DNA of 64,000 nt from Symbiodinium sp. CCMP2592 (GCA_905221615.1 CAJNDT010005757.1:312001-376000), one strand, 5' to 3'. Numbered from the stretch's first letter, positions 41,282-51,469 are shown. The notes: generated by a model from the sequence alone, not told the origin. Made by a program: numbers and translations.

Positions 41282-42492
41282 TATATATGTATATAGAACA
41301 CAGGATGCATACAGATAGTTAAGTACAGGAAAACCAGAAGGAGGGAGAGAGAAGGAAAGAGAGACAGAGAGAGGGCGAGAAGACAAACCCGTGATATATC
41401 ACAGCCCAGGGCCCGCATCAAGGCGGTTGTGCAGTGGTGCAAGAAGAAAGGCTCCAAGTACGTCAAGCAGCTTGGCACAGGTGTTGTGTGTTTGGGTTAC
41501 CCGGTTACCTTTGTTTGTTTCTCGCATAAGGCGGGACAAGTACGAGCCCACGAAGAAGTTGTATTGGGTGGAGGTTTCGTCCGAAGGTGTTTTCGAAACC
41601 ATCAATGAAGAAGAACTCGAGCACGAGTTCGAGGGTGATGGGCTGGATGCCCCCGTGAACGACAGGGCCCCGAATGTGCCGGAGCCCGCAAGCGAGTCGT
41701 GCAGTGACTCAGGCGAGGAGGTTGACACCCCCAAGCCCAGGCAGAGCAAGTCGAAGAGACGCCGAGCCCTGAAAGCAACCCCGCCCTCCTCCGAGCCCCA
41801 AGTCAAAGGTCCCAAGAACAGCAACCTCGAACGAAGAGCTTCCTCTGCACAGATCGAGCTTGCTATGCAGGAGTGGTTCTAATAGTAGATGTTTTTGTGT
41901 GCTGAGTGTTTGTGACGGGGGTTGGGGGGGTGCTTGCCGGTCGAGTTGTTGGGTTGGGTTCGGTTCGGGTTGGAGTTTGGTTGTTGGTTTGCTGGTTGTG
42001 GTGTGTTTGTGTTGTTTGCGGCAGGACATCGAGAATGTCCCGACGATCTTGTCTGGGCTTTTCAAGACTGTGGGGAAGATCCAGAACTTGATTCCCGATC
42101 TCAAGGCTCTGAAAACCACGGATGCAGCAAAGTTTCGTGGCTCAGTGTTTGTAGGATGCAGTGTCAGGGTTAGTGAGATTAGTGTTTGTGTGTTCATGAT
42201 AAACCGAGGCAGGCAGATGGCTTGGATGCCGACTTGAACAAGCTGATGGTGTTGCATGATGAGATTGCAGCCTTGAAGAGCTATTGGATGGCACACAAGA
42301 ATATGCCGCCCGAGCGACATGCCTTTGAATGCCACCTTGTTTCAGCTGAGGTTGTCTAGGGCACGGTTTGTTTCAGGTTGTTGTGCTCCGTGTTTTTGTC
42401 TGAGGAAGGCAAAAGAGTTGCAATCGAAGAACTTGGAGGTGGAGATGCTGTTGAGACCTTACATCGAATCTGCTGCAAAAGGGGCTCGATAG
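39747..42492 (+). CDS. Gene Z: 11-exon, 594-residue GWY-motif protein with GC-AG and GA-AG introns
   Basis: Function unknown. Exons: 39747-39843, 39902-40296, 40391-40537, 40617-40754, 40826-41023, 41096-41214, 41410-41466, 41531-41870, 42025-42126, 42213-42320, 42409-42492 (TAG). The sum is 1785 nt, one frame throughout. Only intron 1 is GT-AG; intron 8 (41871-42024) is GA-AG; the rest are GC-AG. The donor of intron 3 has in-frame alternatives. Protein: N-terminal MEPLSAPRDVKKEPE and an Asp/Glu/Pro-rich region (to about 165), a Pro-rich segment, FPDFEDAEDD, a basic helical part (ISMQQRILAKYDAKLRRM), KAGWYSEERMK (Trp about 350), KARIKAVVQW, YEPTKKLYWVEV, a Lys/Arg patch SKSKRRRALK, and C-terminal helices to residue 594. 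From memory this layout (GWYxEExM, then K.RI, then Y.....YWV) is a recurrent dinoflagellate family found next to transposase-like genes. Possible DNA- or RNA-binding partner protein; inference. Microsatellite in intron 6. Confidence 0.7.
41215..41409 (+). other. Intron 6 of gene Z (GC-AG) with microsatellites
   Basis: Starts GCTTGCTC and ends CCCAG; contains ACATACAT/TATA (41232-41293) and a GAGAGAGAAGGAAAG purine tract (41340-41380). The other introns of the gene are 58-154 nt. Confidence 0.7.
41871..42024 (+). other. Intron 8 of gene Z (GA-AG)
   Basis: Exon end TATGCAG, intron GAGTGG...GCGGCAG, next exon GACATC. CAGGA is present at both borders. An in-frame TAA (41881) sits just inside the intron, so it must be removed. 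T/G-rich interior. Confidence 0.65.
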
Positions 42493-42525
42493 GGCGATAG
42501 TTGAGTAAGGTGCAACAAAGTTGTC

Positions 42526-42780
42526 ATGACGGAAACCAAAGTGAGAAAGCCGGGCTCCTACGTGTTCGGGAACCGTTTCGTTGTAGGAGGAACATGGTCA
42601 TGTTTTATCATATGCTGTTACTACAGGACCGTGCTTCGCAAGACCCCTGCTGCTGGATCGACGACAACAGAGCAGCCTGGACCCTCGCAGGCCCAGGCGA
42701 AAGGAAAAGCGAAGGCAAAGCCTTCGGCGAAAGCGCCAAAGGCCAAGGCCGTTCCGAGAGGTGCCGGTGCGACTGCTTGA
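42526..42780 (+). CDS. Gene W: 58-residue basic Lys/Ala/Pro protein
   Basis: ATG 42526 (MTETKVRK), a 78-nt GC-AG intron at 42549-42626 (AGAAA|GCCGGG...CTACAG|GACC), then TVLRKTPAAGSTTTEQPGPS, QAQAKGKAKAKPSAKAPKAK and AVPRGAGATA to TGA 42780. Without splicing the frame is also open (84 codons), so the intron is supported only by its fit to gene Z splicing and by the odd hydrophobic insert it removes. The Lys-Ala tract recalls Y2. It starts 33 nt after the gene Z stop and could instead be a last exon of an alternative transcript. Confidence 0.45.
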   Translation: MTETKVRKPGSYVFGNRFVVGGTWSCFIICCYYRTVLRKTPAAGSTTTEQPGPSQAQAKGKAKAKPSAKAPKAKAVPRGAGATA

Positions 42781-42871
42781 AGCAGTGCCTAGAGTTTTTG
42801 AAAGTGCGAGTATGTGCACAGTGCACATGCATAAGGCTTTGTGAGTTTCGTGGTTTGAACTAAAGCTTAAG

Positions 42872-42915
42872 TGAGTTGTGTAGCCTAGCAGGCTGAGTTG
42901 TGTAGCCTAGCAAGC
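42872..42915. repeat. 22-bp tandem duplication
   Basis: TGAGTTGTGTAGCCTAGCA at 42872 and 42894, probably in the 3' untranslated region of W. 42920-43560 holds microsatellites (TG at 43138-43152, TA at 43236-43255) and no gene. Confidence 0.85.
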
Positions 42916-43559
42916 AATGTTTTCCAGTCTTTGTGTGATCCTTGATCAAGTAAGTGGGTGCACTATATGTGCTCTGACAAGATGAGCGATTATCTTGTCA
43001 TGTGGGAAAGGCAGATCATCTATACCTGCCCTGAGTTTCGAAGTAGCTGATGGCTTCGCCAATCCTGTTCGCAGCGAGAAGTTTCGGACGGGCCGGGAGA
43101 ACAGAGGTGCTTGTTCGATTCGTGCACTTAGATTTATGTGTGTGTGTGTGTTCCCCTAACTTGAACACGGCTAGTTTGGTAGTCATGCATGCACATTAAA
43201 CATTCATGCATGCATGTATATACATATACTTAGGCATATATATATATATATATATACAAAATAGGCCGCTGCATCTGTATGATGCAATCCCGTGCTTCGC
43301 TGCTGCTGGTGCTGCTGCTACCTCTGCTGCTACTGGCTACTACTAAAGAAAGACTGCTGTGATATTCTATGGTTTTCGCTATGATAGCACAGAGACCCTG
43401 AGGCCCTAAGCCCTAAGGTCCTACCCACGCCAGTATTCCACGTCGTCGTCGCCGTCTGGGTTCTTGTCGTCCTCGTCGTTATCTTTGTAGTTTAGTTTCC
43501 AACACTATATGCCATTAGTCTTACTAGTCTGCCACTACTCGAAGTCAACGATTAGGCCC

Positions 43560-43626
43560 GCCACCACCACCCCCACCACCACCACCACCACCACTACCAC
43601 TACCCTCACCCCGACCACCACCATTA
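43560..43626. repeat. (CCA)n triplet repeat
   Basis: CCACCACC and CCACTACC units, about 65 bp, just upstream of a possible exon. Confidence 0.95.
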
Positions 43627-43706
43627 CAAAAGTAAGCCCTACGAACACCGCCACTACCAACAACAATAACCCCACATCCGATAAGTACTAATATTCCCCC
43701 CCGCAG

Positions 43707-43771
43707 GTCGTGGGCCAGCTGCGATTGCTCTGGCGAAGGCTAGTGCCCAGGGGGCCACCCACTTCAATTAG
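43707..43771 (+). CDS. Possible short terminal exon upstream of the transposase-like gene
   Basis: After a pyrimidine tract and CGCAG the sequence reads RGPAAIALAKASAQGATHFN then TAG. The acceptor is strong and the Ala/Lys composition fits the Lys-Ala proteins of the island, but no donor exon was identified. Confidence 0.3.
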
Positions 43772-43861
43772 TTGGTTTGTCTAAAGAGTTCGGCCGTTTT
43801 GGGTATCGGGTTTTTAGGCCTCCGGGGTCGTTTTCGTGTTGGATTTGATACGAACTCGAGG

Positions 43862-45984
43862 TTTCCCATCGGCTGGTGTGCCAAATCGCGAGTGGTTTCT
43901 GGAAAGAGTTTCAAGAAGCTACGAATGCAGATCGGCACCAGGGTGGATGCTTGCAGAGTGCATCGTTGCTTCGACGAATGCACAAATCTTCGAAAACCCG
44001 GCACGAAAATCAAACCACCAAAGCCTACGAAGATGTGGGGCTTGCAGCCCCGATTCCTTTCTCCTATGTGGATTTGGATAAGTTCCCGCATCACCCGTGG
44101 TTCCGACCGAGCGATTTTTTGCGAGTTTTCGTGCAGCAAGGCAAGTTGGGTCTGTTGACGGGTGGAAGTTCTTTCGATATTCTGGCAGAGTTCTGGCAAA
44201 GGTATTACTACCTGCAGCCAAGCCATGCAGTATATAAGTTGCTGGATACTGAGCAGCGAAGATTCACGATACCTTGCATGCTGTATGCAGACGAGGGCCA
44301 AACTTTGAAGAAGCAGAGCTTGATGGTCATTTCGATACAGCCAGCAATCGGAGCAGGAATTCATGCTGCTGAAGGTTGTGCGAGCTCTGGTTCAATGGGC
44401 AATAATTTCATTGGCTCCTGCTACAAAACACGTTTCCTCCTGAGTGTTCTTGCAAAGCGAGCTTACAAAACCAATGCCGAAGTATTGGATGTATTGATGG
44501 AGCAGATTGTTCGTGATTGCAACGATTGCTTGGAATCTGGCATTTCCGTTTGCCTGGGGGGCAAGCCCGTCAAGCTTAGACTTGCAATTTTGCAAGTAAA
44601 AGGTGATTGGCCAATATTGGCGAGGCTGGGGCATTTGACACGGTCTTTCCACAGGCTGACGAAAGGGGGCTTGGTGACAAAGAATGGCAAAGCAAAGGTG
44701 CCAAAAGGTATCTGCCATTTGTGCAGAGCCGGGTGCCCTGGGGTACCATTGCAGGAGTACACCGAACAAGCCAAATGGTGCGAAACATACTTGAAAGACC
44801 CTCCCTTCGATCCCAGCGACCCGAGCCCGATGTGGGAATTGCACCAAGCCGATTCAAAAGAGGTATTGTACCAATATGATCTTTTCCATACATGTCACAA
44901 GGGTATCTTTGCAGAACTTTCTGGGTCAGCTATCGTTTCTTGGCATGGTTCGGAGTTTCAGTTCTCGTGACTACATATATGTATTGATAGGTGCCAAAGG
45001 TTGGTGATAAAGCTAAGGCTTTCGACTTGTGTCAGGTTGTACTTATGGACCTGGGCTTGGCTGGAGCAGGCGACAGGAACGAACAGATTGGAAACTTGTA
45101 TGGCCGGCTGGAAACATTTTGCAAGCAAAACAAGTTCTCCCTGCATATGAGTGCTTTGACACGGCAGCTGCTGCACTACCCGAACGAAGGCGAGTTTCCT
45201 TGTGGGATGCTTGGTAGTTGTTCGTCAAAATATTGCTGTTCGTTTTAAGTGAGCCTTACCATCTTAATATGGTCCCGATACTAATCTTAATCTGTACCGG
45301 AATATAAATAATTCACTACATCGTGGACGGGTTAATAATGCAACGGGTGTAAAAGCATGTACTTGTTTTGGGTGATAGATGATGAGTTACACTTAGCCCG
45401 CAATATAAAGTCGTTGTTTCGGTAGACACCAAATATATGTACCTTTGTCTCTCTACTCCGGTCACTCTCACTCTCTGTGTCGTCTTTCTCGTATACCCAG
45501 GTCTTGGTTCAAAGGCCACGATACGACAGTGGTGATGCTGTGGTTGGAAGCTGTTTTTGGCTTCATCAATGAGCACGGGGCAACCGCCTACACGAGAAAT
45601 ATTGAAACTGCTATTCGGGCGGGAAATGATTTCTTGAGATGCTTGTACAGAAGTGGGCTTTGGCTTTCGAAAGCTGAAGCAGCGAGTGCCATTATGCATT
45701 CGACAACATTTTGCCGGTGCTACCTGTCGGCGGCGGAAACTGCATTTCGCCAAAAGCTGCTTAGATTCAAGATTTCACCCAAGTTTCATGCATTTTGCCA
45801 TTTCGCATTCGAGATGGACCGGCAAATTCAAAACACATGGATCTTCAGCCCAATGTCGTCCTGCTGTCAGCAGGACGAGGACTTTGTGGGGAAGATTGCT
45901 GGCTTATCTGTATGCGGCCAATTCAAAGTTGTGCACACGCAGACCCTGCAAAGGTACGTGATCAACCTCGAGCAGAACTGGTGA
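43862..45984 (+). CDS. Gene T: DDE-transposase-like protein of dinoflagellate type
   Basis: Exons to 44934, 45036-45205 and 45501-45984 (TGA); introns 44935-45035 (GT-AG, 101 nt) and 45206-45500 (GA-AG, 295 nt; TTGTGG|GATGCT...CCCAG|GTCTTGG) keep one frame. The first exon is open from about 43862; its true start is unknown. Counting from codon 43876 the product is about 570 residues. Visible: FPHHPWFRPSDFL, IPCMLYADEGQTLKK (Asp139), VKGDWPILARLG (Asp244), GICHLCRAGC (C-x2-C-x3-C, 280-287), YDLFHTCHKGIFAEL (Asp335), FPCGSWFKGHDTT across intron 2, QQDEDFVGKIAG (Glu536), TLQRYVINLEQNW at the end. The GDxP...C..C block recalls Tnp2/KDZ transposases, suggesting an RNase-H-fold D-D-E enzyme acting on DNA in the nucleus; inferred, not searched. 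No terminal inverted repeats were found. Confidence 0.55.
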
Positions 45985-46139
45985 AAAGGATTTCGAAGGG
46001 TGTTGCTTAGAGCTTTCAGGATTCGAAGGTATGATATGACGACTTGTTTGTGCTTTCTCCCACACTTGTCGAGCGAAGTTGACTTCCATTGGAAATCTTT
46101 CTTCTCTTCCCTCGTCTCTCTCTCTCTTTGTCCCCTCCT

Positions 46140-46230
46140 AACATAATTTAGGGCACAATAAAATAGCAACTATTTCAAAGTTGCCCCGAAAACCCTAACC
46201 TATCGACCTTTGGCCCTCTAGGTTGCAACT
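46140..46230. other. Right border of the repeat-poor island
   Basis: Telomere-like AACCCTAACC reappears at 46191. From here MITE-like palindromes become dense again. No clear terminal repeat of a large element is seen. Confidence 0.4.
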
Positions 46231-46325
46231 AGGTTCTTAAGGTAGGGAATATACCTTAAATCATATTAGGGATCCTGCTATAATTTAAGGTATATTCCTT
46301 CATTAAGGGATATTGGAGTCTCTGG
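46231..46325. mobile_element. MITE-like palindrome, family C (copy 2)
   Basis: GGGAATATACCTTAAATCAT at the left (the tip is divergent), GGTATATTCCTTCATTAAGG and ATATTGGAGTCTCTGGG at the right. Confidence 0.8.
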
Positions 46326-46721
46326 GAACCAGCCAGCCAGATCTCCTCGATACTGTCCCGCCGTGCTCGTGGCGCCGATTGCGGCGCGGGGAAAGGTAGA
46401 TCGCGCCCGTTTAGGGTTTAGGGTTAATTAGGGGAGCTGAAGCGCCTAAGCACTTTAAGGCAATCAACTGCGCTGCCCGTGGCTTGGGCATGTCCCAAAA
46501 CGAGTATGCACGTCTTCAGCACGGTAACTGCGCAATCCACGCTTCGTGCGGGCACAAGATCGCATTGGCCGTTCTTTGCTATCCGTGGGGGCAAACAATA
46601 AGTCCCTAAAGCTTATACACCCTAAAGCCCTATACCCCATCTGCCAATCCGGCTCAGGCATCCGGCGCCTCCCGGTCGGACTTTGATGTCGGGCAAGAGA
46701 AAAGGCTACTGTAGATTAAAA

Positions 46722-46826
46722 TCGGAGCCTTAATAAATAGAACAGGGTTTTAGGGCCCATTGTGCTAGAGTTATAAAAAAGGAACCGCCCCCAAATAGTC
46801 TCGGTAATTCCTTGGGCCCCTATAGT
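46722..46826. mobile_element. MITE-like palindrome, family D (copy 9)
   Basis: ATCGGAGCCTTAATAAATAG at the left, GGTAATTCCTTGGGCCCCTA at the right. 46330-46720 holds no recognisable gene. Confidence 0.7.
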
Positions 46827-46926
46827 AGTGTAGATTATCCTACTTGGACTCTCTGGCCTAGGTCACTCGTTAAAAGGCGCAAAAGGTCCTGGGCCGATGG
46901 CTTGAGGATCAAGCCTGGTCCTACTT

Positions 46927-47022
46927 GTCGGGTATCATTGGGAACCAAAGGTTATATAACCTTTTCAGTTATATAGGGATTATATATAAGGTTCAAGGTT
47001 CCCTACTCTACTACTAGGTGGT
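46927..47022. mobile_element. MITE-like element, family G (copy 1)
   Basis: GTCGGGTATCATTGGGAACC, CTTTTCAGTTATATAGGGAT, GGTTCCCTACTCTACTACTA. Shared with 54909 and 61298; the inner arms AACCTTTT and AAAAGGTT pair in those copies. Confidence 0.75.
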
Positions 47023-47138
47023 TTACGCAGGCGAAGTCCAGTGCCCGCTGTAAACTCGAAGGCTCAATGCCCGAAATCCTATCTCTACCCAGACCCTCCA
47101 TCTACCCAGTCTGTTAGACCCTAAGTACCCAAAATTTG

Positions 47139-47182
47139 GGACCATATACCCCTATTTGAGGGTACAAGGAGAATCCTGATAA
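47139..47182. mobile_element. Family N right-end fragment
   Basis: GACCATATACCCCTATTTGA followed by GGGTACAAGGAG, as at 21585-21622; the left arm is missing. Confidence 0.65.
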
Positions 47183-47569
47183 AACTTTTCGGTGTAGGCT
47201 CCTCGACTGGAGCCCTGCAAACCCTGAAGCCCTAAATCCTACACCCAAGACCCGAAGCCCTGCACCCCGCACCCCCAAAACCGCTGACGACCCCCGACTC
47301 CCTACTCTATAATACACACACCTATACATGTATATATACACATAACTATATACTTGTAAATGTGTATGTTGTGTGTGTATATATATATATCTATACAGAT
47401 ATATGTATATTATATACATATAATACTATAAAACTAATAGTATAACTCTATAAAAAACCGTAGATGTAGATGGACTGAATAACCCCTCGAGGTTGGGAGC
47501 CGAGGCGCTCATTGCCCGAGTAGCAGAGCGAGAACTGATCTTCGCAGCAGGTCTCAGCCAGGAGGGCTT

Positions 47570-47775
47570 GGGGTTTAGGGTTTAGGGTTCGTTTAAAGGG
47601 ATCTATAGGGGTTCCTATAAGGGTTGAGGGCTTGTTTTTTTTGTTTTTTTTGCGGGCCCTTTTCCGACTGCATGTACCAATAGGGCTTGGGTTTAGGGAT
47701 TAGGGTTCAGGCTTTAGGGTTTGGGGCTTAGGTTTTAGGGTTTGGGGTTTAGGGTTGGGGGATTAGGCATGTTGC
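47570..47775. repeat. TTTAGGG telomere-like tract
   Basis: G-rich orientation with GGTTTGGGG variants and a T-rich gap (47630-47650). 47185-47570 is mostly non-coding with TATG/TATA microsatellites at 47325-47410. Confidence 0.85.
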
Positions 47776-47778
47776 TTA

Positions 47779-47863
47779 AAGGGTCCAAGTAATCGTATAG
47801 TATATGCTGTTGGGGCCCAAACATCTATATACTAAGTAGTTACTGAATTGGTACTTGGACCCT
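47779..47863. mobile_element. MITE-like palindrome, family I (copy 1)
   Basis: AAGGGTCCAAGTAATCGTAT and GGTACTTGGACCCTT. A second, better copy is at 50254. Confidence 0.75.
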
Positions 47864-48011
47864 TGGGGCTGTACGGCATTATAGTTGATGGTCCAGGAGC
47901 TAGGGTGTAGGAATACAGGATTTTGAATTCAGGACCGCCACATGAAAGCCTGTTTCGAGCATAGAAGATCCGTCGAATCTACTTGGGGTTTCTCGCACTC
48001 TGAAGTCAGTG

Positions 48012-48124
48012 TATATGGGAGCTTCCGAGAAGAGGGGACCCTAATAGAGTACCCGAAATAGTGGGATCCTTCTTATAAGGACCCCAAAATAAGGTACGCG
48101 TAATTTTCGGATGCCCCCATATAT
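48012..48124. mobile_element. MITE-like palindrome, family B (copy 5)
   Basis: TATATGGGAGCTTCCGAGAA and TTTTCGGATGCCCCCATATA; interior GGGATCCTTCTTATAAGGAC. Confidence 0.85.
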
Positions 48125-48549
48125 AAGGAAGATGTTGATGATGTTGCTTCAGAAGCTCATCCCCGAGAGTTGGTCAAGCCGTCTATGCCCAGCAATCTCC
48201 TTACCATGTCACAAAAACAACATAACAAATCAGATAAAGGAACGCCCTGAGCCCAAAAAGACCTGAGCACCGACGTGGACCCCAAAAGTATTATTCGTCA
48301 TAGCCTTTCGTAGATGTTGGACGGGGCCATAATTTTACATACTTTTTTGGTGGTTTAGGTAATCCTCTAACAGCGAAGAGCCTTACGGAACCCTTATAGG
48401 ATCCCGTCTTGGAAGCCCTAGAGCCAAACCCTGCGCAATCTGCCGTTTGCCTTGATGACCTCGCAGCCGGCATGGTCCTGGAAGGACTGAGGGCTCAGCA
48501 GGTTTAGGGTTTTAGGGTCTTAGGGTTTAGGACAAAGGTTCAGGTTTTC

Positions 48550-48671
48550 ATATGGGGGCCTTAATGATCAAAATAGGGATGTGAAGCCCATTATACTATA
48601 ATCATGATAAGGACCCCACCTCCTCCAAAAACAAAAAAGCAATTATAGGTAATTGTTAGGGCCCTGTATTA
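48550..48671. mobile_element. MITE-like palindrome, family D (copy 10)
   Basis: TATGGGGGCCTTAATGATCA at the left, GGTAATTGTTAGGGCCCTGT at the right; contains an added CAAAAACAAAAAAGC. Confidence 0.75.
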
Positions 48672-48674
48672 TTG

Positions 48675-50010
48675 AGTTCAGCTTCAGGGTTTGGGGCTTG
48701 CAGGGTTTAGGGAGTCGTTTTTGTGTGTGGGCTTGAAGACGGGCTTATCGAGTTGAGATCGCTTTTCTTTAGTTTTTTCGGGTTAGGCTTGTATTCTGAC
48801 TTATATACCTTGAAGGTCTTCGAACAGAACTTATAGGGTTTACGGGGCTTGCCGCGTCTTGGCCTTTGTTGAGGGCTTAGGGTGGCCGCCTAGCTTGAAA
48901 CGAGAATCTGCGATGATCAGTTTTCGGTGCAGCTGTCAATAAACACCTTTCTGGAGCATGAAAACACAAAGACACCAAAGCCTGGTGTCCAATGCAGTCC
49001 GTGCTGCAAGACTTGCCTACTACCAGATTGCACCTCAACGAAGCTCGAACCTATACCTAGACCCCCAACAGTAGGTAAAATAATGGCCCAAAACCTATAA
49101 GGCTATTATTCTACATACTTTTGTGGTCCAGGTCGTATAACATCGCACTCGAAACCTTGAAGCGATCAGCCTAACGACAGAAGTGTGAAGTCAACTGTCC
49201 TCCTGGGTGTCTGTCACCACATAGGTCGAGGAGGAATGGGGGCCGACATGAATGTCCCAGTAGCCCGGCCTCGTGGCTGTGGGGGTGGGAGGTTCGAGGG
49301 ATTCGCGTCTTCTGAGCTGTTTGAGGTCGGACCCGCTGATATGGGAGTTTCCGAAAATAGGGGGATCCTACTATAGTACCCTAAGGGTTTGGAGCCCCCT
49401 GAACACAAATCCCGAAACCTTTCGGTGTTTTGTTTCGTATGCCCAAAAGTCAACGTGACTCCCTGTAGGACCTTCCTCAACGATCCCTGCATCCCCTCAA
49501 AACACGCAAGCCATGTCCTCCTTCAAAGTTATCCAAGCAGGAACCCCCCTCCGGCTCAATCTCCGAAAACCATCGGTTCGGGGCTTAGGCCGACGGTTTC
49601 CTACACCCTAAACCCTAAACTCCAAACTCTAGACCCTGAACCCTAAACTCTAAACCCTGAACCCTATAGACTCCCCCCCCCCCACAACCCTAAGCACCCT
49701 AAACCCTAAGCCGCAGAGCCCTAAACCTCTCCCTCGAGGTGGGAGACTCAGGGCCGAACCACGAAAGCTCGAAGGGTTCAGTAGCAGACCACCGGCGGAT
49801 GTGTAAAAACATCTATGTGTATGTAAATGCATGTATGTATAGGGTTTAGGGTTTAGGGCCGAGGGTTCGGGTTTAGGGTTTAGGTATATGTCTCTATGTA
49901 TGTATGCATGTACCTATGTATGTAAGTACGTCAGTACGCATGTCATGCACGTATGTATGTATGCACGTACTTGCATCTATACAAAAAGTCTCGCATAGAG
50001 AAGGATTGAT
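48675..50010. other. No gene recognised; family B half element inside
   Basis: A family-B left half (ATATGGGAGTTTCCGAAAAT) at 49339-49384 ends abruptly. CCCTAAA units lie at 49603-49725 with a run of C (49674-49682), and a GTATGTAT repeat at 49890-49980. Open frames at 49185-49646 lack motifs. Confidence 0.5.
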
Positions 50011-50160
50011 ACTGTTGATGGACAAAATCCTGCATGACCCTATAAGAACTCTAAACTATGGGAACTAGGGTATATTCCTTATAGTGGGTGATGCAGGATT
50101 GATTTCCCTAAACCCTAAAAACCCTATAGATCCCTTTAAAGGAACCCCCTCATCAACAGT
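50011..50160. mobile_element. Composite palindrome, family O (10-bp exact tips)
   Basis: Tips ACTGTTGATG and CATCAACAGT are exact inverted repeats 150 bp apart; an inner pair AAATCCTGCATGACCC / GGGTGATGCAGGATT lies at 50026-50097. Between them is CCCTTTAAAGGAACCC. Related sequence at 60811-61020. Confidence 0.75.
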
Positions 50161-50253
50161 AGGAAGGGCATGCTCCCGTCGGACCAGGGCTTGGGTTCCG
50201 ACAGCGTCCAGAGCACCTGAGGCAAGCTTTTTCTCCAAGGAGGCTTTCTCTCA

Positions 50254-50340
50254 AAGGGTCCAAGTATCATTATGGTATATACTCATAGGGTATTTTTTGG
50301 GGGGGGTCTATTATAGACCCATAATGATACTTGGACCCTT
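50254..50340. mobile_element. MITE-like palindrome, family I (copy 2)
   Basis: AAGGGTCCAAGTATCATTAT and ATAATGATACTTGGACCCTT pair perfectly over 20 bases; the loop holds a run of eight G. 50345-50965 has no recognised gene. Confidence 0.85.
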
Positions 50341-50966
50341 CGGGTTTGTTAAACAAGTTGGGAAGGCCTTGCTGCGGAGTAACCTACCAGGATCCAAACC
50401 CCGCTGCATGTCTGTCTGTTTCTCGGCCTGTCTGTCTGCATGGCAGTCTGTCTGTCTCTGCATGTACGTATGTGTGATTTTTCGTCTTGCTTGTCCCGGA
50501 TTCGGGTTGAAGCTTTCAGTCCTGGGCGTCGCGCTAAGCTTGTTTGTCAAAGAACCTCAAAACCACAGACGACTGTAGGATGTAGAGCAAAGATGCACGG
50601 AATGCGAAAGTTCGATACTCTTCCTGGCTCTTCTTTTCCTGACATATAATGTTTTGTGAACTCTGAGCTGGTGCCCTTCAACCGACTCAGCACCAAGTGC
50701 GAGGATACCCCAACACCCAACTTAGGGCCCATATCCGATGTAGATGCTCAGCTGTAACGTGAACTCGAAAGCCCTTGCAAAGGTTTCCAGCGTCTCAATC
50801 TTGGATCCCGCGCCGCAGAATGTAAACACGACGTGCCATATGCATATGAATTGCAAAAATCGTTTGATCTTGATCTACGGGGGATAGAAACTTGAGCTAC
50901 AATCCTAGTTTCTCCTTATTTTATATATGGAAACGCTACACCCTAAACCCGAAACTAAACCCTAAT

Positions 50967-51093
50967 AGGGCCCCAAAAAAGCACAAAAGCAAATATTAGA
51001 ATCGAGATATCCCATACAAATCCCCTTATCATGAAGCCCAATAAGGTAGGGATATCTCCATAAATTGCTTACGCTTATGTGCTTTTGGGACCC
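50967..51093. mobile_element. MITE-like palindrome, family H (copy 1)
   Basis: GGGCCCCAAAAAAGCACAAA and TGTGCTTTTGGGACCC; inner GAGATATCCC / GGGATATCTC and ATGAAGCCCAATAAGGTAGG. Confidence 0.85.
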
Positions 51094-51340
51094 TGACCTG
51101 AACCCCTAAACCGTCCTGCCTCCTCCGGCATCGCTGCAGGGCTGTCGGCTGCGCTGTTAGTGCAACGCTCAACGATCTGCGGCGGGGCTGTTGTCTGTTT
51201 TTGGATAACTAGGGGTTTAGGGGTTTAAGGGTTTAGGGGTTGGGGCTTTAAGGGTTTAGGGTTTAAGATTCAGCAGAAGAATCCCAATGCCCATAGGTTA
51301 GACTTAGGGGTCTTGCGTGCTTGGACTGGAGAACATTGGA

Positions 51341-51465
51341 AGCCCAAAAAAGAACATAACCAAAGATTAGGATAGGGATATCGCATATACATCGACAGAA
51401 AATGAAGCCCAATAAGGTAGGGATATCACCATAAAAAACTTATGCTTATGTGCTTTTTGGATCCC
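51341..51465. mobile_element. MITE-like palindrome, family H (copy 2)
   Basis: AAGCCCAAAAAAGAACATAA and TATGTGCTTTTTGGATCCC; shares AATGAAGCCCAATAAGGTAG with copy 1, in the same orientation 374 bp away. TTTAGGG units lie between them (51215-51265). Confidence 0.85.
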
Positions 51466-51469
51466 AAAG

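Noticed and set aside
43768-44364. Minus-strand frame of 198 codons opposite gene T
   Set aside because: Shadow of the transposase-like exon, whose plus-strand frame joins two further exons in phase.
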